From Nereocystis luetkeana (lineage: Eukaryota > Sar > Phaeophyceae > Laminariales > Laminariaceae), in NCBI GenBank assembly GCA_031213475.1, contig JARUPZ010000027.1, forward strand, positions 2,169,001-2,233,000: 64,000 nt of DNA, in the 5' to 3' direction. A program made the position numbers and the translations under genes. The notes below the pieces were generated by a model. That model was not told the DNA's origin. It was given only the letters and a program-made list of their open reading frames with translations, and did no database searches. Below are positions 11,165 through 22,581 of the stretch, one piece after another; positions within the stretch are counted from its first letter, which is position 1, and the number at the start of each line of letters is the position of its first letter.

Positions 11165-11261
11165 CGACCCTTTTAGAACCGCAGTCCCGTTTTGGGGACA
11201 AAGCACTTGGAATTGGAGTGGTTTGTCCCCCAAGTCGGGACTGCAGTAGTAAACGGGTTAA
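11165..11261. repeat. TTAA-type MITE, copy 6
   Basis: Arms CCCTTTTAGAACCGCAGTCC and its inverse at 11240-11257, with TTAA on the right (11258-11261) and a decayed left flank. Confidence 0.78.
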
Positions 11262-11369
11262 GGGACGATGCATCCAATCGCATACTGCATACACCGGTAA
11301 GCAATGGTGAAACGTGTCTATGTCTAAAGCCCGCCGCTTGACCCGCTCCCGCCCCCCCAAAAAAACAAA

Positions 11370-11434
11370 CACCAGGTATATATACATATATATAAATACA
11401 TATATCTATATATATATATAGATATATATATATA
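11370..11434. repeat. AT dinucleotide microsatellite
   Basis: TATATA/CATATA repeats directly before the poly-T of the SINE. A second AT array (11768-11850) follows the SINE, so the SINE split one AT-rich array. Confidence 0.75.
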
Positions 11435-11767
11435 TTTTTTTTTCTCATCCCATTCATTATCTTCGCACATCTTCTTCTCTCTCTCCTTCCAACTCGTAAC
11501 TCAGATCCGGGGTCACATGGCAGGCTCCTCTACCCCCTTTCCGCTACGGTACGTGCCTTCATTTTTATCGCGAGAAGATTTCAGCCTTTTCTTCCCTCGT
11601 CGACTCGCATCGAATTGTGCCTACCCACGCTGCAAGGCGCTCTCAACAATTGAATCCTTTTTTATTTTTTGCAAATAAAGTCAAGGTCCGACCCACCTCG
11701 GGCTCGAACCCAGGACTCGAACAAGTAGAATTCGAGGTTAACCTCTTGAACCACCGGGGCGACCGGC
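11435..11767 (-). mobile_element. tRNA-derived SINE, family 1, full copy
   Basis: On the minus strand it begins with a tRNA-like head (GCCGGTCGCCCCGGTGG, A-box-like GGTTCAAGAGG, B-box GGGTTCGAGCC at about 11698-11711). A body common to five copies in the window follows, and it ends in poly-A (poly-T on the plus strand at 11435-11444). The head with internal pol III boxes and the A-tail define a SINE. It is flanked on both sides by AT repeats. Confidence 0.85.
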
Positions 11768-11807
11768 ATAATATATATACATACATATATATCTATACCA
11801 AGGTATA

Positions 11808-11839
<32 letters not shown>

Positions 11840-11850
11840 TATTTACATAA
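11768..11850. repeat. AT dinucleotide microsatellite
   Basis: A run of TATATA/TACATA repeats on the 5' side of the minus-strand SINE. Confidence 0.75.
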
Positions 11851-11970
11851 ATAAACAGGCGCGAAAACGATACGATATGTACCAGCATACTTCGTAAAAG
11901 TTGTATAATAGTAGTTGGATAAAATATCATGGGATACGAAGTCTAAGACGATAATAACATGATACATAAC

Positions 11971-12180
11971 AGTAGGCACAATTCGATGCGAGTCGACGAG
12001 GGAAGAAAAGGCTGAAATCTTCTCGCGATAAAAATGAAGGCACGTACCGTAGCGGGAAGGGGGTAGAAGAGCCTGCTGTGTGACCCCGGATCTGAGTTAC
12101 GAGTTGGAAGGAGAGAGAGAAGACGATGTGCGAAGATAATAAATGGGATGAGCAAAAATAAAATAAAATAAAAATAAATA
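11971..12180 (+). mobile_element. SINE family 1, 5'-truncated copy, plus orientation
   Basis: It starts at GGCACAATTCGATGCGAGTC, lacks the tRNA head, runs through GACCCCGGATCTGAGTTACG and ends in an AAAATAAAATA tail. ATAAC occurs just before the start and near the end of the tail, a possible short target duplication. Confidence 0.8.
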
Positions 12181-12578
12181 ACAAGGTACCAGGTACCACC
12201 AGGTACCAAGTATAGAAATACGAGGGCGAAAACATGGGGTGCTACTGTAGCTCTCGCTATTTCTTTGTTATTCATACAGTAAAAACAACCAAGCTGGTGG
12301 GCGGCAATGGTACCAGGGTACGAACTATTTTCATGTTTTTCGGGCGTACGGCGTGGGTCGCCTTCAGACTTCCAGGATCTCTGCGGATTCAGACTTCCTG
12401 TAGAATCTCCGGCTTCCTATTTGTTGTATTTCTTATACTCTAGGATCTCCGGCTTCAGATTTCCTACGGGTTTCCGGCGACACCGAGCTCGAAAGTAAGC
12501 AAAGTTGTAAGGAATGCCCTGTATTCTAGGCGGCCAACTCGCTCACGGTATGTACGCGAAAACAATACCATTGGTGAC
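12181..12578. other. Spacer with degenerate GGATCTCCGGCTTC repeats
   Basis: Between about 12368 and 12480 the words AGGATCTC, CCGGCTTC and TTCCT recur irregularly. A TACCAGGTA cluster lies at 12185-12207. No gene is recognised. Confidence 0.4.
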
Positions 12579-12779
12579 TCAACCCCTTTAGTACTCCAGT
12601 CCCGTTTTGGGGACAAGCCACTCAATTTCCAAGTAATTTGCCCCCCTTTGTCCCCAAAACGAGACTCCAGCCCTAGAAGGGTTACCCTTATTTTGACTGC
12701 AGTCCCGTTTTGGGCACAAACCACTCAAAATTTCAAGAGGTTTGTCCCCGGAACTCGACTGCAGTCCTAAAAGGGTTAA
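12579..12779. repeat. Two adjacent TTAA-type MITEs, copies 7 and 8
   Basis: The first copy (12579-12684) is followed without spacer by a second (about 12681-12779, TTAA at 12776-12779). Both have the CAGTCCCGTTTTGGG-type inverted arms. They share a decayed TTA(C) junction, as expected if one inserted at the boundary of the other. Confidence 0.78.
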
Positions 12780-12815
12780 ACAGGAAGAGGGCTTAAACAG
12801 GGTATCGGGCTTAAC

Positions 12816-13051
12816 TATTACGGGGGGCCATAGTAAATAGGACCAAATATTCTTATTACGGGGGACCATAGTTACTAGGACCTATGGTATACAGAAAAAC
12901 CTGTATGTTTAACCATTTTTACTAACAACATTTGGTCCTATTAACTATGGTCCCCCGTAATAGTGAATATAGGTAAATACATATTGGTACCTGGTACCTG
13001 GCAGGTTTTTGAGTGTACGGTAGGTCCTATTAACTATGTTCCCCCGTAATA
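12816..13051. repeat. TA-flanked MITE interrupted by a second MITE (outer copy)
   Basis: The left half (12816-12853) ends ...AAATATTCT and the right half (12963-13051) starts GTGAATATAGG. Together they rebuild the family sequence around a single TA. The right half also contains an expanded TACCTGGTACCTGG insert at about 12988-13003 where other copies have only TA. Confidence 0.85.
12854..12962. repeat. TA-flanked MITE nested in a sibling copy (inner copy)
   Basis: A complete element, TTACGGGGGACC at 12856 through GGTCCCCCGTAA at 12960, flanked by TA at 12854-12855 and 12961-12962. It is in inverse internal orientation relative to the outer copy. The host MITE supplies the empty site, so the TA duplication is demonstrated. 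Confidence 0.9.
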
Positions 13052-14340
13052 GGGTTGGAAACAAATTTACAACAGGGTACTCTGTAAAAGTACTACCCAT
13101 TAGATGGGCACAACTTTCGGGCCGCGGCGCGGGTCAGACTTTCGTTCGGTCATTCCCGCTTTTTTTCAAACTTGCCAAGTGAGGTCACGGGTGGGTTGCC
13201 CACAAAGACATAACAACGACCAGAAGCCGTGAAACAGAGCACCACTATTTGTGTGAGTGGAGTGTGAGAGGGGTGCTACGCTGAAATCGTCCGTCTTCGG
13301 CAGGTGGAAGTGGTCGAATCGCTGCTTGGGTGTGTACTGGTTGGAGCTGGGGGTTAGCAGAAAGCCGAAATCAGCAGGTTCCAAAAACTTTAGCCGTAAC
13401 ACCTGCAAGCACCGTTCTAGACCCGGAGTTCCTAGAAACAAGCAGGGGGTGGGACTTCTCGGCTGGCGTGATGGTGCAACATACCAGTGTCGGGTCCCGG
13501 TCACACTTTGGAATATGTAGAGCACATTTCGATGCCACGTAACCTCGCTTCTGACAATACCTGAATTGTTCGTGTAAAAAAAAAGTGTATTTACTGCTCC
13601 GTTTCGCGCGGGGCTACTACTGTTACCAACCGCATCCTCATTTGGAAATCCGTGACTCGATTACCTACGTGAAACCGGGGGAACTTACCAAATACGAAAC
13701 ACGCCTGGGTACTACAAAACTTCCCTCTCCGACCCGTGGCCTTAAAGCTTTAAAATACGGGCGAAAGGGATGACCGACACACACAAAAAAAAAGAGCCAG
13801 TCTGAAGGGGTTGGAAATACCGAGTGTGAAAGTTACGAAAACACAAAAAATACACGCGGTTTCATTGCACCATGTTTGCCTGTGAGACAGCGGTCTTGAG
13901 GTTTTATTTCACAGTATGGCGTTCTGGCTGGAACAGAACGGCTGGGATGTAACGGTCGTTGCACGCCTTCAATACGTCAAGCGAGATGGGCGTAATGCAT
14001 AACTTTCATACTTTGTATTAACCCGTGCTTTCTACCCCAAGACATCCAGCAAAGTCATCCAATAATTAACGCACCTGGATCATTCCGATTCGCATTCCTA
14101 TCTATCTATTAATACCAGAGACGTAAGTCGCTGGAATCTGAAATATTTTGTGATCACGAGCTGCGACAGCAGCAGCATACCGGTACAATACAATACTATT
14201 AATAACATCCCACACAATCAAAGGTCCACCAGATAAGTACTGACTGTTGTACACGGAATGCCGCAGCCGGGCTGATGGTTGCAACGCACAACCCCCAACA
14301 CATCATACCTCGTACATCACACGGTATCATGTGGACACAG
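13052..14340. other. Unassigned intergenic DNA
   Basis: I find no recognisable gene, tRNA or window-specific repeat here. Open frames of 60-120 codons around 13166-13540 overlap on both strands and show no motif. Confidence 0.3.
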
Positions 14341-14661
14341 CACAGCAGTCGTCCTGACGTCTACTTTTTTTTTCTTCTTTTTTTTCTCATCCCATTCATT
14401 ATCTTCGCACATCTTCTTCTCTCTCTCCTTCCAACTCGTAACTCAGATCCGGGGTCACATAGCACGCTCTTCTCCCCCCTTCCCGCTACGGTACGTGCCT
14501 TCGTTTTTATCGCGAGAATATTTCAGCCTTTTCTTCCCTCGTCGACTCGCATCGAATTGTGCCTACCCACGCTGCAAGGCGCTCTCAACAATTGAATCCT
14601 TTTTTTTATTTTTGCAAATAAAGTCAAAGTCCGACCCACAGCAGTCGTCCTGACGTCTACT
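14341..14661 (-). mobile_element. SINE family 1, 5'-truncated copy with 25-bp target duplication
   Basis: The body (14366-14636) is the family 1 SINE on the minus strand, with poly-A end (poly-T on plus at 14365-14373), lacking the tRNA head. It is flanked by a perfect 25-bp direct repeat, 14341-14365 and 14637-14661 (starts CACAGCAGTCGTCC). This is the product of target-primed reverse transcription, so a LINE-type machinery mobilised it. Confidence 0.92.
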
Positions 14662-14866
14662 GCCTGTATACTGCTCATATATCACATCATATTATACAGA
14701 ATTGCAGAATTACATTACACAATCAACCATCACACATCCTCCACCCATACCAAAACAACAAGTTACAAATTACACAGCAGTCGCGCCCATTCGGCCCTGA
14801 GTAAGGCGACGTTGGTTGTACGCTAGTGGTTGGTCTTCGGTTCTTGGTTATTCGTCCCTTCGATTG

Positions 14867-15557
14867 GGTATCGTCTCAAATGCAACACAAGCCATTACAT
14901 AGCTCCGCCGGACGCCCGCTTGGTAGGGACATGCACGCATTGACAAGGCTCCTGTGTTCCTTCCCCCTCCTCCCCCCCCTCCCCCGCCCCGATCCGCTTC
15001 GCTTGTGTCTTACTTTTTGTTGATTACTATTACTCATAATGACATTGTTAGGCCACTTCTTATGCTGTCGGATTTGCAGTCAGTTGGAAATGGTGTTATC
15101 AGCACGTTCGCAAGAGCTTTTGCCCCGAAAATGTGCGAAACTGCTGTTTCTCGCCTCAGATTGACTTGGACTTTTCTCCAAGACCTATCTAGAGGTGTTT
15201 CCCGCTTCTCCATGCGCCCAGATGCAGGAAATCACCTCCGGTACTTTTCCGATTCAACTGGGTCAAATACGATTACGATCAGGGATCGGATCGGAAAAAA
15301 CGTTTTTTCCGATCCGATCGGGGTTTTTAATCGTATTTGACCCAGTTGGATCGGAAAAGTACCGGAGGTGATTTCCTGCAACTGGGCACCTGGAGAAGCG
15401 GAAAATAGCTCTAGATAGGTCTTGTAGAAAAGTCCAAGTCATTCTGAGGCAAGAAACAGCAGTTTCGCACATTTTTGGGGCAACAGCTCGTGCGAACGTG
15501 CCGATAGCACCATTTCCAACTGACTGCCAATCCGACTGCATAAGAAGTGGCCTTACG
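14867..15557. mobile_element. 690-bp foldback element, copy A
   Basis: A 180-bp left part (TATCGTCTCAAATGCAACAC, then a C/T-rich tract) is followed by two inverted arms of about 250 bp each (about 15049-15300 and 15301-15555). The arms meet at a near-perfect palindrome around GGATCGGAAAAAACGTTTTT. The second copy (27508-28197) is nearly identical in length and sequence, so movement or duplication was recent. No transposase is encoded. A transcript through it would form a very long hairpin. Confidence 0.88.
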
Positions 15558-16012
15558 TGTGTGGTGTGTGCGTTTTTTTGTTGCGTTCATTCGATCTGTT
15601 CCAGCTAAAATATACCAGGTAATCTGTTCTGTTCTGTACAGTCAGTACGATGGTGGTTAATCGGAAACAACGGGGGCGTCGATTTTTTTCCGCGGACAAC
15701 CCGCTTCCTCGTCACCCCCCCTGATGGTGCTGGGGGGGGGGGGGGGGGGGTAAGGGCTAATAAGATTGCTGTTCACACCTGAATCCCACTGCTGTGCCGC
15801 TGAAGGGATACGAAAGTCTGTTAAAAAAACACAACAAGAACGAGGCTTCGCATTGTTTCTAATGTGCTCTATATGTAGGTACATACCTGGTACCTGGTGT
15901 GTATATTCCGGTACGTGCTACCAGGTGTATATTAACACTACTTCTGCTGTACGAACTGTTCCGTGTTATCAAGAGTAGGAAAGCCAGTCGCCCCGGTGGT
16001 CTCGCATACTGC
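15558..16012. other. Unassigned spacer with G-run
   Basis: Contains a G homopolymer at about 15734-15750 and TACC(A/T)GGTA motifs at 15613 and 15883. No gene is recognised. Confidence 0.3.
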
Positions 16013-16121
16013 TATTACGGGGGACCAGAGTAAATAGGACCGAATAATGTTAGAAAAAATAGACAAATATGTAGGTTTTTATGTGTACCGTAGGTCCTAT
16101 TAACTATGGTCCCCCGTAACA
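16013..16121. repeat. TA-flanked MITE, copy
   Basis: TA then TTACGGGGGACCAGAGTAAA through CTATGGTCCCCCGTAA. The right TA has mutated to CA. Confidence 0.85.
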
Positions 16122-16214
16122 GCGTTGATGTCGAGGGTTCGAGTCTCCGTGTACAGTTAATATTCTCAAGTAACACCAGCTGTCAGAGAGTGCCTCTACA
16201 TCAGGAGAGGTTAT

Positions 16215-16427
16215 AGCCACAATTCGACGCGAATCCACGAAGGAAAAAAGTGCCTATTAGTAACCATTCTCGCTATAAAAATGCAAGGCACCTATCGTAC
16301 GTAGTGGTAAGCGGGGAGAAGCGCGTATTGATAGTATTCATATGTGACCCCGGATCTGAGTTACGGCCAGGAGAGAGCAGGCGCAAGAACGGAAAATAAT
16401 AAAACGGATGGGGAAAAAAAAACGATG
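16215..16427 (+). mobile_element. SINE family 1, diverged plus-strand copy
   Basis: CACAATTCGACGCGAATCC through GACCCCGGATCTGAGTTACG and an A-rich tail at about 16410-16424. It is clearly more diverged than the other copies and lacks the tRNA head. Confidence 0.7.
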
Positions 16428-16678
16428 AGGTATATTTTTTTTTGTGTTCGGCAGTACATAGGTGCCACAAGCCACCACCAGCACCGGAGGCTGACGCGGC
16501 GGCTTGCCGGTGGCGATGTTGCGTTTTACGAGTTCGTTGGTCGATGATCCATGTGTCGCGGGCTGCAAATAACCTGTTGCATGTTCGAACGAACAACTTG
16601 CAAATAACGCAACAAGCAACACGCCCGCCTCACGCTGCACAGGGGAACCGGAAATAAGTTTGCGGGGTTTGGTGGGAA

Positions 16679-17112
16679 GCGAGTTTATAAGCCTTAAAAT
16701 TCGAGTAGCGTTCGTTAGGTAACATTTTTAGTCTACATTCCCAGCAATGGCGTCGCAGGCAGGGTGTGAGATTTTGAAGAGCGAGGTCGGTGGTTCGGTT
16801 CTCGCCTTCATCCCCCGAAAAACAAGAAAAAAGGGGAATATCTCATACATCATGTTCAAGAACCTGTAAAACTCATTCACTTAGAAAACACCCAGGAAGG
16901 AACCATGAGAGCAATGCGATCATTGCATACCGCGTCCGGTACCGAAAAGTCGGAGGAAAAACTTGGATACTCAAGAGTCTCATCGGGGTTCCTGACTTAC
17001 TCGCAAGAAGAGATAAGTGAGTTTTTTTGTGAGGGAGAAAGTGGTGGAGAGCGAGTTCATAAGTCTTAAATTCGAGTAGCGTTTGTTACGTAACATTTTT
17101 AGCCAGCATTCC
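16679..17112. repeat. 63-bp direct repeat, 371 bp apart
   Basis: The segment around TTCGAGTAGCG and GTAACATTTTTAG occurs at about 16679-16742 and again at 17050-17112, with several differences. The DNA between is not repetitive and holds no recognised gene. It could be the ends of an unrecognised element or a local duplication. Confidence 0.6.
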
Positions 17113-17387
17113 CTACGGGGGCAAGGTTGTGGTTGTGACTGTGGTGAGCCGGGTGACGAAGATAATGTGATGCGGCATGTGGCGAGAGAGGCGAGAGCGG
17201 CGATTCCAGGTGCGTCGTGTGGCACGGTCTTCTGATGTACACGAAATAAAGTACTCGCGGACATGCGACGTGGGTGTATGGATGTGTCATTTACGGGGGG
17301 GAGGGCTGATAGAACACCCGGGTAGGCAAACAAAACTTTACTCGCCCTCTTATATACCAGGTGTGCTTGCTTTAGTCTGAAACCCTT

Positions 17388-18201
17388 TTAGGGCCGGTCC
17401 TAACGAGGAAAAGAAACAAAATAAACGAACAGACTTTTCGCTTTTTCGTAAATAAACAGCAGGTTGACTTCTAACGAGAAAAAAAACGAAAAAAAAACGA
17501 AAAAAAAAAATAGGAAGTCCAGTCGAACTTGTACGCGGTGCAACCTTTCAGAATGACTCAACCGCCACAGCACGTGATACCCGGCGATAGCGCTCAGCAA
17601 CGACGACGGTGGATAGACACGACTCGCATACGCGAGGCACCCTCCACAGCAGGCGGTTCTCGTGGTCCAACCTGCTCCCTCCGGAGTGCACTAGAAGTTG
17701 TGTATCGGCCATCGCTGTTCGATGGCAGACGTTGAAATGTTGAGTGGCACTCATATCGAAAAATAAACGGCCACAGCCACTTCCTGATCCCCCAGTTTCT
17801 TGCGAGGGCACCCCATGGTGATTCCCTACCCATATGTGCTCGCGCCGTTAGCAGACAAGCCGCGTGGCAGCCACATGCACTACCTCGGCCATCGCGCGCT
17901 TGCCAACCGCTCGTCAAAACTTTATCGGAACATCATCCCAACGCTTCGAGCTCCTCCTACAGTATGTCCCTCTTCACCCCTGGGAAGCCCATATTTCGTC
18001 CATTCGGCACCCATTTCGTAAAAATCAAGTGCCCTGGGACTGGAAAAAAAAAACAACATAAAAACGGAGGTATCGGGATCTCTACTTCTATTTCTTTTTT
18101 TTTACCTATAAAACTCACGTGCCCTTTGTTTAGTTCTGCTTCGTTTTTTTATTTCGTTTTTTATATCTTGTTTTTTTCCCCCTCGTTAGGACCAGCCCTT
18201 A
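17388..18201. mobile_element. GGGCC-ended TIR element flanked by TTA, element 2
   Basis: The left end at 17391 reads GGGCCGGTCCTAACGAGGAA. The right end at 18198 is the inverse of GGGCTGGTCCTAACGAGG. TTA lies immediately outside both ends. The terminal sequence resembles that of the element at 8943-9957 (GGGCC, TAACG, GGAA in register). At 808 bp without recognisable transposase, it is inferred to be a non-autonomous PIF/Harbinger-like element. Confidence 0.75.
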
Positions 18202-18765
18202 GCACATGCCTGCTGTAACGTGCTTTATTTTGTGTGTGGCCACATGGTGGAAACCCGATTTGGGTGGGTCAGGTTGGCGTGGGATCAGGGTGCCACGGGG
18301 GCCCTGCCCGCGGCTTACTACAAACCTACCCAGGGTTAGTTTGGAGGGCTCAGTCCAGGGTGGGACCAGGTCGAGGTGGGACTAGGGTGTCACGTGGGAG
18401 CAAGGTGGGGGTGCGCACACTTTCAATTTATCACCCAGTGTGCAATTAGGCGACCACTGACTGTACGTGAGAGTTTATGGATATGCGCATTTGCGTCATG
18501 CCCAGGCAGAAGCCGGTTGGGCGTGGTTATGGTACATACCATACACGCGCACACTTGGCAACGTAGTTTCTTAGGGGAATGTCAACACATATCGGATTCG
18601 GACGAAAACGGCCTACGGTACCTGGTGTTTATTCGTTCGCCGAATTTGCAGCTTGAATCCCCAGCGTCACTTCTTATTGGTAATGGGTCACACGGAATCG
18701 GCGGCCCCATTCCGTTGAGACATCGAAGGTATTTTGTACTCTGTACAGGGCTCTGCAAACAATAA
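18202..18765. other. Unassigned spacer, G-rich at left
   Basis: 18240-18410 has irregular GGGACCAGG/GGTGGGA words. No gene is recognised. Confidence 0.3.
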
Positions 18766-18866
18766 CTAACCCTTTTAGAGCTGCAGTCCCGTTTTGGGGA
18801 CAAGCCATTCAAACTATAAGTGGTTTGTCCGCATAACGGGACTGCGGTCCTATTAATAGGGGGTTA
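18766..18866. repeat. TTAA-type MITE with TATTAATA at its right end
   Basis: Arms CCCTTTTAGAGCTGCAGTCC and ATAACGGGACTGCGGTCC. Where the other copies continue CCTAAAAGGG, this copy reads CCTATTAATAGGGGG, one of the TATTAATA sites discussed in the findings. Confidence 0.75.
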
Positions 18867-20210
18867 CGCAAAACTTTGAAATATGGAAATCAAACAGACA
18901 GGAAATATTTTAGAGCGTCCATCAGACTTACAGGCCAGGTCGTCACTGAGGAAGGCAGGAGTGATGCGAGTCGAGCGAGTCTACCATGAATCGCCGCTAA
19001 CATCTCCATCAGATGGAACCCTTGTGCGGACTGAGTCGTAATAGGCCTACATATGACTCTCTGCTCATCGATGATACGATTGTGCAGCAGTGAGATGTAC
19101 CAGGTACGGTAGAACACTATCACACGGGTGATACAACAACACACACCCCAGGGCGAGTTTCCGAGACAAAATTCTCGATCTAGGGGGGCACACACAACGA
19201 ACATGCGGCTTTGGGGAGATTTCGTCGGCCTCCTTCCATACACACACCGTTCGGCGTTTGCACCCTCACCGTTGTCGAGCAAATCACCTTGGAAAATCGT
19301 CCGAGGGTGTGTGCGTACTTATCACACGTGTCATAAAATGTGATACGGTGTACCAGGTACGGTAATATGGTCGTCGCAACGAGCCCATCGTCGGTCGTCA
19401 TCATCAGTCTACTCTGGTCTACTGCCTACTGCTGTACCAGGTGAGCTGAAAGTCTCCGGCCGACCTCCACCACGCGACGATGACACGGTGGGTGGTGGTG
19501 GTGGTGGTGGTGGTGGTGGGTGTCACCGCTAGTTGTAGGCTTCGAAAACCGACTGTGCGATTATGTGATGATGCATGCGGCTGCCCGAAAGACGGCGTGA
19601 CCCTGTGTTGTAATGTTGTCATCCAGATATTTTGAAAAAAAAGCAGGCCGACGTGAAAGCTGAGATCCGTCCACAAAAAAATCTCCAACATTACAAGATA
19701 GACATATGAATGGTATATACTGTATACAGAAGGTCAACCCCAAGGCTTTGCGTGCGGAAGCCACGAGTCGCTTGTCGCGGATCTCTCGACTCCCTAGCCC
19801 CAAAATCGCGTTTTCGTTTCCCATGATAGTGGCCAAACGAACAGCATCGGCGGAATAATATCCTGAGCCCCAAAATTCGTTTCCCGTAAGAATTGGCCTT
19901 TACACACGTGGAAAAAACGAAGACGTACATACTTTCTAAAGGATGTGACGCCGTCCGCCGGGTATTTCGTGAAAAGAACGAAACAAGGAAAGAACGAAAC
20001 GCCAAAGGCTCACGAACGATCGTGCGATTCTGTGTGTACCAGGTACCAGGTATAGAATAAAGCAGTATGCACGAGTGTTCGAGCAAAATACTTCCACGAA
20101 GAGCGGCGAGATACGAGATGTAAAGAGCGTGTGAATATTCATACAAATACGTGAGCAGTGAGTGGATGTATGACCCTTATGGTGTGTGTACTCTTTTGAA
20201 CCGCCGTTCT
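18867..20210. other. Unassigned intergenic DNA
   Basis: A (GGT)n run sits at about 19488-19519. TACCAGGTA occurs at 19097, 19351 and twice near 20037. Open frames on the minus strand between 19690 and 20146 show no motif. Confidence 0.3.
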
Positions 20211-20395
20211 TTCAATTCGTGGACATCCAGCACATCCAGTGTCCGCGCCGATTCTTCATCCGACGTACACAGAGATACAAGCTCTGTGTACGAAACCACG
20301 ACACAGCAGAGCTACATACTCCATCGCAATGAAGTAAGCAGAGCAGACGATGCAATGCCATGCTCATCGTACTTGATACGACAGGCGTGTGATTC
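20211..20395 (+). repeat. Dispersed repeat pair, copy 1
   Basis: GACATCCAGCACATCCAGTG, then TGCCGATTCTTC-like words through GATACGACAGGC are shared with about 63775-63955 in the same orientation, with moderate divergence. Family unknown. Confidence 0.65.
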
Positions 20396-22431
20396 CTGTG
20401 GTGTATGCGCAAAAAGTACGAGAGATGAAGCGGCTGCCTGCCGCCGCAACAACAAAACAACAACAACATAAAGCAACAACAACAGCGAAAAAAAACCCAG
20501 CAATAATAGAAGCAACATCGAGAGGCATTCCTGATGCGGAATGCTCAGCCCGTATCGACGCACAGATGCGCGTCAGACTGGAAAAGAAAAGGGGCATGGA
20601 CGGCGATGTCACCATTCATGATGAAAAACAACGACTGCTGGTCTGAACGATTGTTGCTGTTGCTGTTTTTGCTGCTGCTTTGCCTGAATCGACACGCACG
20701 TATATATACCCTCACGTCCGTCCACTCTGATTGCGGGGAGCAAAGCCAAGTGCCTACGCGGTCGGGGGGACTGCTGCTGCCGTGTTGCGGCTGCCGCAAG
20801 GCTGTTTGTTCGTGTGGACTATCATTGTCCGAAGAAGTTTGCCCTCAAGTTTGGGGCTTCCTCGCTCTATCTTTTGGGAAGAGCAGCAGAGGTATCCATC
20901 GTGATTTTGGTTTAGGTATCGTGTCATAACCGATATTCATACGAAGTACGTCCGCAAATGTAAGGAACGCTGTGTGATTAATAAGGGCATAACACGGTCC
21001 TTACAAATCCGGACGGATTTACGACGGCATCACTTGGTTTTTATTTTTATTTTTTTCTGTTCTCGCGCTTTTATTAAAATAGGAGGGACAGGTGGCGGTT
21101 TTACCATGAAATCACGAATTTGCGTGTGTCTGCTGTCTGCTGCCGCAAATTCTTGTGAAAATGCCCTACCTCGTAGCAGGGTCGGGTAGGAGGCGGGCGA
21201 GGAGCTTCGATAGCGCCCTCTCGATCACGTAGCGCATAATTACGGCCCCTTGAGCTCTCTAGACCACTCAGCTCTGCTGACAGCTGAACTACTGATGTGT
21301 TCCGTGCATTTGTTGCATTTTGAAATCAAGCATCAGTATCTCACGAGTACGTGTTGGTTTGTCTCTTTGCTTTGTTGTGTGTCCATCATCACAGCAGAAC
21401 TAATTGTTTGTCATGAAAAAGTACGGCTCATCCGACCTTCCACGTTCCTTTCGTCTCCCTGCGCGACGAAAAAAACCAGGTATGAAGGTCAATCTGGGTC
21501 GAACTCGAGCCCTTCCAAGGCGCTCCAGAGTGCTCATGCGTGTCGGGTTTGATCTACAATCGCCGGCATGCGGGCGGCTAGAGACTAAGCTGATATACCT
21601 GGGATATTACTGCTTCTGTTTTGCGGCCTGCTGACTATACGAGTACAAAGACGGAAACTAAAGGTTACGCATATCATACGTACCACCACGGTACGGTACG
21701 AAGTACAGCAGTACCAGTATTCCGGTATTCGGGAAGAACGATGCCGCACCTTCCATGCCGCCACCGCCACGACCACCAAAGCTAGAGCTAGCGGTGCTCT
21801 GAGCTCCTTACCCCAGGGAGGACCCCCAAGCGATCCCATGTTGCAGTTTATTGGAGACTCTGACGAAGCAGGACAGGTAGTGCCAGCAGAGATGTTTGCG
21901 ACACATAGCAGCACCAAACCCAAAGCAAAACACACCCACACCGATCAAAGATGTCAGCAGACCAAGCGTCAAGCAGTCAACCGGTCAGGGTCATCCGTCA
22001 CACGTCAAGGTATTTTCTTCCGTCTAGACTCTTAATCAACGAACTAAACTTTAAGTTTTTTTGTCTGTCCTCAGCTTTTTGCCGTCTATATACGTCCGTC
22101 AAGGAACATATTTTGACGACATCTGTCAAGGGGGAAAAATACAATCTCCTGACATCTTTGACGCCGACGATGCGGCTTTTTTTTTCATTTTTCACCGCTC
22201 CGGTAGTCGATATCCTGCGGAGGCGTTCTCATGCTTGTCAACCAAAAAAATGTCAACTCGGTTTGAGGGGACCACCCACCACGTCGACGCTGCGCGTCCT
22301 CTATTCATCCTCACGTCGGCAACCCGTAGGGTTTTGCCCAGTACTCCAGGGAGGCTACAGCGTATACCAGTTCATTTTCTCTGAACTGATAGTGTACTGA
22401 GTGAAGACCCCTCCGATTATCAAAGTTACGG
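20396..22431. other. 5' flank of the SnoaL-domain gene
   Basis: No gene is recognised. AAC/AAA-rich DNA lies at 20440-20520. The interval just before the gene (21940-22430) is unremarkable, and I cannot place a promoter or transcription start. Confidence 0.3.
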
Positions 22432-22581
22432 ATGGGTGTATTGTCGCCCACTGCTACTGCTACGTCTTCACAAGGCGTTGCAGCAGCGGCACCAACACCA
22501 GCACCAGCGGCACCAGCACTAGCAGCGGCAGAAGCAGAACCGACTAGACTTCACGATGGCCGCAGGAAGCACGGGTTCCGC

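Noticed and set aside
17594-17917. Transposase fragment in the GGGCC-ended element 2
   Set aside because: The 107-codon minus-strand frame shows no DDE or Myb-like motif.
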